64,000 bases of DNA from Cordilura impudica (Eukaryota; Arthropoda; Insecta; Diptera; Scathophagidae). The stretch spans positions 1,090,001 through 1,154,000 of the forward strand of contig OY821519.1 of NCBI GenBank assembly GCA_963682025.1, given 5' to 3'. The position numbers and the translations under genes are program-made. Below are positions 22,860 through 34,400 of this stretch, one piece after another (position 1 is the stretch's first letter; every line of letters begins with the position of its first letter). Below the pieces are notes generated by a model, which worked only from the letters and a program-made list of their open reading frames with translations, did no database searches and had not been told where the DNA came from.

Positions 22860-23233
22860 TTATTATTAATATACTAAAAACTACCATTTGGGAAAAAAAT
22901 AACAGCTTTTTTTAAATTTTTTTTTAAAACCTGTTAAGGCTAATTCCATACTGACAGACATGACATATAGTGATCGTTCTAATCCAATATTATAGAGTAA
23001 AGGTTTTTCCTAGTTCATAAAAATGTAAAAGATTATGCAGACGAACCGGACCAACATATTTACCATTAGAAAAAGTGTGAAAGTATTATTCTTATTAATA
23101 ATTGGGGACAAAAAGCAGACGTGACGGACATGACAATAAACAGACATCATTTTAGAGGATGTTTGTAAGTTATTTGTATGATAAATAAGAAACAGTTGTT
23201 TATAGTTATAGTTAATAATAAAGCATATAAAAA
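22860..23233. other. AT-rich spacer, nothing recognised
   Basis: No recognisable repeat or coding content between a Helitron and a Helentron-like copy. Confidence 0.4.
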
Positions 23234-23950
23234 CAAGTGGGAAAATTATAGTCGGCTAGACCGACTATACGATACCCTATACCATACGTTTAGAGACCAT
23301 ATCTCTTAGGCCAAACTAACTGGACATAGAAAATAAGATAAACCAAATTCGAGTGGGATTTTTATTAATTTTTTTGGCTGCAGATATGAAAAAGTTCATA
23401 TCGGATGCTATATCCATATGGGCACTAGGCCTAAAATTGGATCGATCCTGATCATGTTTGATAAGGTCTCTTGTATTTTGCAAAATATATACAAACAAAA
23501 TTTGAAAAGAATCAGTGCAATATTTTTGTTTTTTGATAGATTTAAGTGCAGATCGGGAAGCAGCTCTACATGGGGCCTATGAGTAAGTGTTGTCCCATAG
23601 GAATTATTTTTGTCAATTTCATAGGGGTCATTTGTATGGGGGCTAGGTCTGAACATGGACCGATTCTCACCAATTTCAATAGATTTCATCCTATGGCTGA
23701 TAAAAGCTTATGTACCAAATTTCATCAAAATATACTCATATTTGCGACCTGCAGTTTGACTAAAAGGTTTACTTGGACACACAAACGGACGGACGGACGG
23801 ACACACGGGCGAACATCATTAAATCGAATCAGATAGTGATTCTGATTCGATCGGTATAATAAAAGATGGGTCTAGGTCAAATATTTTTGGTAGTTACAAA
23901 CAGCAGCACAAAGTCATTATACCCAAACCACATAGTGCTATAGGGTATAA
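23234..23950 (-). mobile_element. Family A Helentron-like element, copy 4 (diverged)
   Basis: Carries the terminal palindrome (one base shorter, about 23249-23269), the GATACCCTATACCAT box, the (GGAC)n tract near 23786-23800 and the 5' end GGTATAATAAAAGATGGG... to TATAGGGTATAA at 23939-23950 (written in plus orientation). A segment near 23570-23620 differs from the other copies (a small deletion/replacement). Confidence 0.75.
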
Positions 23951-24095
23951 ATATGATTTCTAAAGTATATTATAGTAAAAAATCATGTGAGTTAGATCAC
24001 AGGCGGGATGTGTAAATATCTAGTAATTAAAGATTTGTTTATGGGACTTATAGCAAACAACTGCAGGGGCTCTGCTAATTTAAAAATATTTGTTA

Positions 24096-24874
24096 TTATA
24101 CCCTATACCACTATGTGGTTTGGGTATAATGACTTTGTGCTGCTGTTTGTAACAACCAAAAATATTTGACCTAGACCCATCTTTAATTATACCGATCGAA
24201 TCAGAATCACTTTCTGAGTTGATTTAACAATGTCCGTCCGTCCGTCCGTCCGTCTGTGTGTCCATGTAAAGCTTGTAATCAAACTGCAGGTCGCAAATAT
24301 GAATATATTTTGATGAAATTTGATATATAAACTTTTATCGGCCATAGGATGAAATCTATTGAAATTGGTGAGAATCGGTCCATGTTCAGACCTAGCCCCC
24401 ATACAAATTACCCATATGAAATCGACATAAATTGCCATAAGATCCAAATTGTCATATAGATCTTACTCAAATTGGGTTTGTATGCGTTCATTACATCCAT
24501 TAATGAGTAGTCCAAAAATGATCCCTTTGACCCCATATAAAGCTGCTTCCCGATCTTCACTTAAATCTATAAAAAACAATAATATTGCACTGATTCTTCT
24601 CAAATTTTGTCTGTATATATTTTTGCAAAATACAAGAGACTTTACCAAACATGGTCAGGATCGGTCCATTTTTGGGCCTAGTCCCCATATAGATATAGCA
24701 TCCGATATGAACTTTTTCATATCTGCAGCCGAAAAAATTAATAAAAATCCCACTCAAATTTGGTTTATGCTTATTTTCTATATCCAGTTAATTGGGCCTG
24801 AGAGATAGGGTCCCTAAACGCATGGTATAGGGTATCATATAGTCGGTCTAGACCGACTATAATTTTCTTACTTG
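24096..24874 (+). mobile_element. Family A Helentron-like element, copy 5 (full length)
   Basis: 5' TTATACCCTATACCAC at 24096, (GTCC)n at 24232-24256, palindrome near 24839-24861, tail CTTACTTG ending at 24874. A low-complexity TTTTTA array starts immediately after the tail. The 3' third of this copy is included in the tandem duplication 24577-27571. Confidence 0.8.
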
Positions 24875-25545
24875 TTTTTTACTTTTTATTTTTTATTTTT
24901 TATTTTTTATTTTTTATTTTTTATTTTTTAAATTTCATTTCACGTTTTTCATTTTCAGTTTTTCATTTTTAATTTTTTATTTTTAATTTTTATTTTTCAT
25001 TTTTCATTTTTCATTTTTCATTTTTCATTTATCATTTATCATTTTTCATTTTTCATTTTTCATTTTTCTTTTTTAATTTTTCATTTTTCATTTTTCATTT
25101 GACATGTTTTAGTTTTAATTTTGAATTTTTTTATTTTTTATTTTTTATTTTTTATTTTTTATTTTTCATTTCACGTTTTTCATTTTCAGTTTTTCATTTT
25201 AAATTTTTTATTTTTAATTTTTTATTTTTAATTTTTATTTTTCATTTTTCATTTTTCATTTTTCATTTATCATTTTTCATTTTTCATTTTTCATTTTTCA
25301 TTTTTAATTTTTCATATTTCATTTTACATGTTTTAGTTTTAATTTTGAATTTTTTTGTTTTTTATTTTTCATTTTTGATATTTTATTTTTTTTATTCTTC
25401 ATTTTCATTTCGTGTTTTTTATTTTTCATTTTTAATTTTATATTTTTTATTTCACATTTTTTATTTTTCATTTTTTATTTTTCATTTTTCATTTTTCATT
25501 TTTCATTTTTTATTTCTCATTTCACATTTTTTATTATTAAACAGC
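24875..25545. repeat. Low-complexity TTTTTA/TTTTTCA array in duplication unit 1
   Basis: Starts as TTTTTTA repeats and passes through TTTTTCA and TTTTAAT variants. It contains an internal higher-order repeat (two blocks each with a TTTCACGTTTTTCATTTTCAG segment). The long Phe-rich frame across it is an artefact. Confidence 0.9.
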
Positions 25546-26384
25546 GACAAAAAGGTTATTACAATCATAATTTTTTCACCAATACAATCACAAGTCACAC
25601 CGATTTTGTCTTACGTCTTACGCTGTTTTTATGATTGTATTGCGAAATTGAATTTTATCTGCTTTAACCCGGACCCAAGACTATTTACAATATTTAAACT
25701 TCAAATTTTGAATTAATCCTCAATTTTGACACATTTCAACCCAATGAACGTTGAAATTAAAGCTCACCACATTCTACGTTTTTTCGGAAATTTTAAACAG
25801 AATAAATTTTGGAAGAAACCAGTACAAAACACAGCTTATTGAACTGTAAACGCAGTAAACATATTTACTCACTACAGTAGGTGTAAAGAAAGGGTTAGGT
25901 GTTTTATTGTTTAAAGGTATGTATCTCTAATTGCTTAAAATAAAACGTGAGCTCTTTTTTATTTCATTTATTTTTAAATTTGTTTTCATCGATATTGTGA
26001 CATGTTGTCAAATTGCATGACATGACATGGGAATTTTTATTAATAACGCCATTTCGATGGATAGAATTTTTGCTTCAAAAATATTGCAATAATATTGCAC
26101 TGATTCTTCTCAAATTTTGTCTGTATATATTTTTGCAAAATACAAGAGACTTTACCAAACATGGTCAGGATCGGTCCATTTTTGGGCCTAGTCCCCATAT
26201 AGATATAGCATCCGATATGAACTTTTTCATATCTGCAGCCGAAAAAATTAATAAAAATCCCACTCAAATTTGGTTTATGCTTATTTTCTATATCCAGTTA
26301 ATTGGGCCTGAGAGATAGGGTCCCTAAACGCATGGTATAGGGTATCATATAGTCGGTCTAGACCGACTATAATTTTCTTACTTG

Positions 26385-27025
26385 TTTTTTACTTTTTATT
26401 TTTTATTTTTTATTTTTTATTTTTTATTTTTTATTTTTTAAATTTCATTTCACGTTTTTCATTTTCAGTTTTTCATTTTTAATTTTTTATTTTTAATTTT
26501 TATTTTTCATTTTTCATTTTTCATTTATCATTTTTCATTTTTCATTTTTCTTTTTTAATTTTTCATTTTTCATTTGACATGTTTTAGTTTTAATTTTGAA
26601 TTTTTTTATTTTTTATTTTTTATTTTTTATTTTTCATTTCACGTTTTTCATTTTCAGTTTTTCATTTTTAATTTTTTATTTTTAATTTTTTATTTTTAAT
26701 TTTTATTTTTCATTTTTCATTTTTCATTTTTCATTTATCATTTTTCATTTTTCATTTTTCATTTTTCATTTTTCATTTTTCATTTTTCATTTTTCATTTT
26801 TCATTTTTAATTTTTCATATTTCATTTTACATGTTTTAGTTGTAATTTTGAATTTTTTTGTTTTTTATTTTTCATTTTTGATATTTTATTTTTTTATTCT
26901 TCATTTTCATTTCGTGTTTTTTATTTTTCATTTTTAATTTTATATTTTTTATTTCACATTTTTTATTTTTCATTTTTTATTTTTCATTTTTCATTTTTTA
27001 TTTCTCATTTCACATTTTTTATTAT
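26385..27025. repeat. Low-complexity TTTTTA/TTTTTCA array in duplication unit 2
   Basis: Second copy of the array at 24875-25545, with the same higher-order blocks. It differs mainly in the number of TTTTTCA units, giving a net shortening of about 20-30 bp. Confidence 0.9.
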
Positions 27026-27571
27026 TAAACAGCGACAAAAAGGTTATTACAATCATAATTTTTTCACCAATACAATCACAAGTCACACCGATTTTGTCTT
27101 ACGTCTTACGCTGTTTTTATGATTGTATTGCGAAATTGAATTTTATCTGCTTTAACCCGGACCCAAGACTATTTACAATATTTAAACTTCAAATTTTGAA
27201 TTAATCCTCAATTTTGACACATTTCAACCCAATGAACGTTGAAATTAAAGCTCACCACATTCTACGTTTTTTCGGAAATTTTAAACAGAATAAATTTTGG
27301 AAGAAACCAGTACAAAACACAGCTTATTGAACTGTAAACGCAGTAAACATATTTACTCACTACAGTAGGTGTAAAGAAAGGGTTAGGTGTTTTATTGTTT
27401 AAAGGTATGTATCTCTAATTGCTTAAAATAAAACGTGAGCTCTTTTTTATTTCATTTATTTTTAAATTTGTTTTCATCGATATTGTGACATGTTGTCAAA
27501 TTGCATGACATGACATGGGAATTTTTATTAATAACGCCATTTCGATGGATAGAATTTTTGCTTCAAAAATA

Positions 27572-28452
27572 CGATATCATACGAGTATAATGATAGGACC
27601 ACTGTTTATGCAAAGTTGATTGTGCTGATTCTCCAACCAGAATGTCATTAAAATATCATTAAAATTGTATCACTCCTTAAAGTCTTATCAAAAGAGGGAC
27701 ATTGAAAATGTTTTGTGTTTTGACAGGCATTTATTTTCTACTTAAATTTATCCCTCATAAATTTTTTCAATTACAATAAAAAAAAAAAAATGAATTATGT
27801 ACTTACATATTTAGCTGAAAACACATGTCATTCACTAAAATATGACAATGGCACGAAATTAAACTTTCGAGAGGGGTTTAACATGAGCGTAACGATTTTT
27901 GTTTATGCTTTACCCTTTGCAAATATTTCAATTACTTGCAGTAATATATGATAATTATAAATTTAAATTATCTATACAGAAATTCATATTAGTTGTTAGT
28001 TGAAAACTAATGTTGCTAACATAAAGATTTACTTGGTCGACAAGAGAAATTCTGTCGTTTTAAAATTATTTTCAAAAAAACCCTCCTTTAAAAACAGTCT
28101 GCCTACGGCAATAAGAATCTTATCTCTCTCTCACACACACGCACACACACACACACAAATATTGAATATTCAAAATTATTAAAAGGAAACATTCGTTGTT
28201 AGGAGACGATATCAAGTACCGTTGATTAATATTTAAATTGTTGTTTTTGTGTTGTCCTTTTTGAAATGGCTGCATAAAAGTGAAAATACAATCAGTTGCA
28301 TATAAACCATCACGAAAGAACCGGAAATAATAATCGAATATTAAAAAAAGTCATAGATATAGATAAGACCCAACAGCTTTCTAGCTATACGTAAAAATAA
28401 AGTTGTAATAAGAGAAGTGTGGTGTGGAGAAAGTAATTCATTGGCGAAATTT
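27572..28452 (+). promoter_or_regulatory. Upstream region and probable 5' untranslated leader of the receptor gene
   Basis: No other gene lies between the tandem duplication and the receptor start. It contains a TC/CA dinucleotide microsatellite at about 28123-28157. The stretch just before the ATG at 28453 is A-rich and open, with a stop at 28409-28411 (taa, in another frame) and a GTG, not an ATG, at 28417. No TATA box or initiator can be asserted. Confidence 0.4.
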
Positions 28453-31400
28453 ATGATGCTTCAAACAAAGCATAAATATTTTAATAACAAAATAAAAATC
28501 TTGCTGTTAATATTAATGTGGACATTAATATGGCAACATGTTAATGGTGAAACATCAACATACTCGTATGATGATGACAGTGGCGGCACTGGGAACATAA
28601 AAGAAAAAAGTACAGCGAACAAACAAAAAATAACAGCATCAACAGCAACAAAGACAACGGCAATGACAACGATGAAGACGACAACAACATCAACTGCTGA
28701 GAATAAAGGCAGCAATGACAACAAGGCTAACATTAATGGCCATATTAATGAAAACGATAATAATTGCAATAAATTACCACGAAATGTTAAAAAAAGAGAC
28801 CAACGACAGGCAACAATGATAAAAATCGGAATACCACCACCACCACCACCACCACCACCAACAGCACTAGCATCATCACCACCATCGTCGCCACCACCAG
28901 CAGAGCAAGTGCTGATGGCAAAAGATCAATTAAATAAAACAGAGGATAAAGTCCCACAGGACACAAGTGACTGTGACTATGAAAACAAACCGGAAGAGAA
29001 TAAAGAATTCAAAATGTCAATGGCAAATGTTAATGATGCCATAACTGGAACAATCAGTAGCAACAACACCAATCGTCTCCTCGACCGTTCTCGTCGAATG
29101 GAAAATGATATAACAACCGTATCAAATAATCATGAAAGTATATTAGTCAATGAAAATGTATACGGTGATGATGGTTCAATAACTACGAAACCAGATTACA
29201 GTAAAATCGAAACGAAATTTACAAATGACAAAGACAATCGGAACGATCAAAATGTAGTTGAAGCTTCAACTAGAACAGTTCTTCTAAAAAAGCTGCTAAT
29301 TTCACAATTTGCAACATTATATAAACAGATTCCAAGAGTCACATTCTTTACATGCCGACAACCATCTGCCCCTATTTTGAGTAATATAAAATATAAACGT
29401 CAAACCAACATCAATATGAATATAGTTGCGTTATTGCGAAGTATGTATTCTGCCAAAGGCTCTAGAGAAGGTCATTCTTCGTCTCGATCAGCTAATGATT
29501 TTATGTTAAAGATTGTTCATATCGATCATTTACTGAGCAAACGACGAACAGGTATAAACATTACAAATCCTCGTCTTCGTTTTGATAGTGTAAAAACGGG
29601 AGGGAGATCAAGTGATGGTGTGGCAGGATCTGGGCGTGACGGGCTGGCCATTCGTCATACTTCCACAAATGCGAACTGGTTAGAAGACATATTACCTTTA
29701 GAACCGTTTCGCCAAATTGTTGCATTGGATTTATCTTGTAGAGAATCAAGTCGTCGTTTACTTCAAATGGTAAGATTACGTTTCGTTGTCAAAAAACTGT
29801 TTGTGACTGAAGTTACACAATCCAAATAAAAAAAAGGCTTTGACATAGATGGGCGTTTTATGTGTACAAATGTGTTCCTCTTACTCCAATTGGACTATAG
29901 GGTGCTAGAGTTGGCGATTCGTAAGCGGTGGGTTGCTAGTCTTCGTACCAGAATGGTGATAGGGTTGCTTTCTGCATGTCCATTCTTACGTTGCAACCCC
30001 TATTGGGAGCAAAGTTGTATCATAAAGTTACTGGTTACTGATACTTCGCCCTTGCCTATAACCTACCTCCACGTGGTCCTTCCGGGCAACGCTAGGCAAA
30101 GCCAGTTAATTCTGGTGATTATTCCTAGCGGCTAAAGGTTAAGGTCAGGTCCACCAAGTACTATTCTATTTGGAGAATAATTTGGTAGTGGCTAGTATGT
30201 GGCCAGATTGGCTACGAAGCCTTACCTGAGGCTATAAATAGGTACCACGGGTAAGCTATGAAGCCCAAGGTTACCTCACGGCGTCTTCGAGGTCAAAGAC
30301 AGCACAAGTAAAAACATAAAACTTGAGGTGTCAAAACCTACCAGATGAAATGGTTGTCACATCCCATAATTGCGTTGGTGTACCAAGGTGCAACGAAGAT
30401 AATGTTGGTAAGATGGTAAGATGGTACATGAGCGAAAGGAGATCGGGTGAGGGTGCGTCAGTTGTCCTGACAAGATACCATGACGGAGGAATTGAGCGAG
30501 AGTGTGGGTCGAAGACAAGTCGAAGTCGTTTGAGACAGGTGCGTCCAAGACAAGTCGGAGACCAGTTGAAAAGCGAATTACCGAAAGTTGACGTAAGCAT
30601 CATCTAGCATGATGGCGACGATTAGTAAGTTCGGAGCGTAGTAAACGGAGGAAGGCATGAGTCGAAAAGTTCGAAGCTGTGAATGGAAGAGCTAGTACCA
30701 GTCCTAGCAAATATGGCCATTGCAGTAGAATAAGTAGGCAAGAGGGTCGGATGGAAGACGAGTCCAAGAACGCTTGAGTCATTTGACAATACAGTGTTTC
30801 GCGGATGAGACGGAAATCGGTTGAAATGTTGGTGCGGAACGTTGTACATATCAGAGCCACCTGATAATAACAGCTAGTAAGAACGAACGTAGTAGATAAA
30901 TGGACGGTTATTGGAAGTATGTGTTTTTGCAAGTACTGCTGATGACCGAGGACAATGTGTTGTACCCTTAAATAGCTTTTTTGGAAACGGCCCCTTCGGG
31001 GAGTTTCGTGGTGGTTGTGGTGGCCCAAGTCATGGGAAGAAGCCAGTTCGATGTGGAGTTGCATTCAACTGGGTTCTGCGACCCATAGAGTAGAAGGCTT
31101 TTAGATCGGGCCAACCCAATAGCAAAGGGAGGAGTTTGTGCCAAATCAACTCCCCTAGTTTGCTACCATCTAAGGAAGGGGCGCCTTGTATCTCACCCAG
31201 TGCTAAAACCACCGTGTGGTTAAGTCAACACGACAGGCATGCACGAAAAACTCAAGAGACTTACGTTGCAACCATGATTCAGCGGTATTCGTCTACTTTC
31301 CTGAGACATCCATACATATCTTCTATGCCTCCTAACTCTAGGCGGCCTACTAACAAAGCTAGTGTCCTAGACATACTTGGTCTAAGACCAATCAGTTCGA

Positions 31401-34400
31401 CAAAAAAAATCAATCTGACCTCTCCCAAGAGAATGGCGATCCTAGACTTTCATCCCTCATCCGGTAGAACAAAATTTATATATCCGAAATTAAATCTATT
31501 AACATGTGAAATCGTTCGTAGCGTATCTAGAAATCCGACAGCGGAAACGCTTTCATTTTTCTATGGATAAGGAAAAGTAGTTACTGCTCGCATTCATTCA
31601 AAGTTATTATTATGAACGAGTATGATAATGAATAGCAGCTAGGTGAAGTGAAATCGTTTCGATATCTTAACGGTATCGTTTTTAATTTGAAGCAACAAAT
31701 GCCAGTTCTAATAAAATTTAAGTAGCTGAAGATTTAGTTGTTCTATTCCGTCTTTCTTTTAAGTTGTGTTATTTTTTTCACTCAGTATTCCTTTATTAAA
31801 TGTTTCCTTTTGTTTGTCCACACACAAACTAATCTTGATAACGTCTTACTTTTTTAAACGGAAACGGATATTAAACGTTTATGTGTGTGTGTCTCTGTGT
31901 GTTTGGAAATAAAATGATGGCTCTGAAAAATTATGCTCTTCTATTATACTAAACGTTGACGGTGCTGTTTTTTTTTCTTTTCATATACGTGCCTGGATGA
32001 ATGAATCAATGTATCGATGGTAATTTCTACCTACGCCAATGCTACATTCCATACTGCATCAACAGGCCTCAAACAAGGCTCTTTTTAACTCGATGTATCA
32101 CTGGTTGTTGATAGAAGATTATGTATTTAATCGACAGACTGAAATCGATGATGCGGATGTGGATATAAAAAACAAGATAACCAGTAAGAGTAACAGTACG
32201 AGAACGACTGCGACTACAACTACGAATACGAATAGTGCCAGTAAAAGCTCTAAGAAGGAAGTTGTCAACAACAGCAAATCTACAATGCAAGTTAAAAAAT
32301 TATCCGCATACTCATCGGATGTTGTTGGCGCCTCTGCATCCGCCTCGGGAAAGCTGTTCAATAGTCAAGATTCTACATCTTCATACAAAACTGCTGCCAC
32401 ATCGAGTGTCGACACTGTTGGGGAAGCAGATGAGGGTGACAGGGAGATTATAGAAAAGTTTCTTGAAAAACTCAACATCAATATAAATACAGAGTTAATA
32501 TTGGCAAAACGACATATGCGTGGCATGGTGGCCACCTCAGCTATGCCATCCATTATGATGCCGTCACTAACAAACTCTGCAACGTCGGAGTCGAATGAAT
32601 ATAATACACTTCAAAAGATGGATTACTACATGTTGTACGATGTTTGGTATGTTCCACCATTCCGTTATTCATTGTGTTTAAAAGTGTATGTATGCATATA
32701 CATATATACATAACTACATACATACATACAGACATACATAAATACATATGTATGTGAAAAAATAAACAAAAAGACGAAGCAACTTTTTATTAGAAATCCT
32801 CGTTGCATTGAATGTTTAAATAATTGAAAAAGGCATGTTTGTTATTGCTGAAGTTCTTGTTGTTTTTTCTGTTTCACTGTATACATTGTTGGTATGTTAG
32901 ATGATGAATGAAAAAGTTAAATCAAGTCAATATCAAATGTTTAAATAATAGAATTAAACTCCATCCATTTATTGACACATTCATTTACGAGCAGTTACAT
33001 ATTTCATCACAAATTACTGACTCAAAGTTTTAGTTACTGATTTGGCAAATTTACATGATTAACAATGCTTCTTCATCTCCCACACTTACTTGTACTTGTG
33101 TATTGATATAAAATTTTTGCAAAATGTCCTTAGGAATCCTGGTCTACAGTATGGTGGTGAATTGAATGTATCGGCCTTTGGAAGTTTTACTCATAACGAT
33201 GGATTTCAAATTGCAAACTGGTATCGAAATAGCTCAACGATAACAAGACGTTTGAATATGAAAATGGCAAAAGTACGTTGTCTCGTTGTGGTAAGTTTTC
33301 ATGTGTTGTCATCTTGTGTTGTTTGTTATAGTTATACAGATTTTTTATTCAGATAACTCACATGAATCGTTCAGATACTTTGGAAGAATACCTGAAAACT
33401 CACTACGATACGCATTTGGATTCGATGAATCGCTTCAACTTTGCTTTGCTCTCCCATGTTAGAGATATATTTAATTTCAGGTTTGTTGTGATATTATTTT
33501 GTTACCTGTTCCGTCCTGCTATACTAGTTAAGATTATCGTCAAATATATTTATCGCATTCACAATAATTCTATCGGCATTTGCACTCAAAAGTGGCAGAG
33601 CAAATAGAAGCACATGTTATGATTTATATTTAAATTGTAGATTTGGCAATTATTTAATTGCCAGTGCTGTAATTTTTAGCTCTACTTCATGTCGAAGTGC
33701 TCGTGAGTGCTCGATGAGTTTAAAGAAAAACAAAAACCTCAATTTAAAAGTCATCAATTATAATTTTTTGTTTTGTTTCAATTTTCATCTTCTGCTTGAT
33801 GCTCGTGTATTGTGATGAAATGAATGATTGAAAAATTGTGCTGAACACGAAGCGACAAAAAAACAACAAAACATTCAAACATTCATTGTTTCAATAACCT
33901 ACAGTGGAAGCATTTCATGCACTTTGAACTTTAATATGCGATTGTCAAGTGTTCTGGTTTTCAATTTACAAATGAAGGATTTTGCGGGCTTTTACTGGCT
34001 ATTACTGTTCAAGCCAAAAATTTTAAGAGAATGAGGGCATTTCATTTAACAACTTTCACGGTCTTTTTTTAATCGACACTCACCAACAGTTGTCGAGCCA
34101 AAACCGTCAAAAGACCTTAGCGATAAAATCAAAATTATATAATTAGTTTTTCTTTATCTTTAGTATGTCAATCTGTTGAGAATATGTACTTAAGGCAAAA
34201 TTGCTTTCGTTGAAAATTCATAACTGTAACTAGGTAGAGTTTTTGGCGATGTTACGAATGATCGTGAGTTATCGAACCATCTTGCTGTATACGTCAAGCT
34301 TTAAAAAAATGGGATTGTTGTTGCAATCTATTAAACACATGCATTGTAGGGTAACAATGGGTCGTATTTTCCTGGCATTTGTAAACTTGCTAGTGAATCT

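Larger units (their letters stand above)
24577..27571. repeat. Tandem duplication of about 1.5 kb
   Basis: Unit 1 is about 24577-26086 and unit 2 about 26087-27571. Both contain the 3' part of family A copy 5, then a TTTTTA/TTTTTCA array, then about 540 bp of unique sequence (GCGACAAAAAGG... to ...TTTTTGCTTCAAAAAT). Outside array-length differences I see only isolated mismatches, for example one base near 25339 versus 26840. The unit junction joins CTTCAAAAATATTG to CAATAATATTGCAC, so the copy is head to tail. Confidence 0.9.

Noticed and set aside
23830..23950. Clustered repeats as a possible CRISPR array
   Set aside because: The repeats are dispersed transposon ends and microsatellites, not regularly spaced short repeats.
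25099..25716. 205-codon Phe-rich open frame
   Set aside because: Mostly the TTTTTA/TTTTTCA array; the remainder is unique DNA without a domain.
28417..28452. Upstream start of the receptor frame at 28417
   Set aside because: The codon is GTG, which is not a normal nuclear start in flies. The ATG at 28453 gives a clean signal peptide.
28461..28769. Antisense 102-codon hydrophobic frame over receptor exon 1
   Set aside because: Complement of the repetitive Ser/Thr codons; no independent support.
29870..31450. rRNA or tRNA cluster suggested by the GC-rich block
   Set aside because: No conserved rRNA core or tRNA TTCRANNC/anticodon arrangement could be found.
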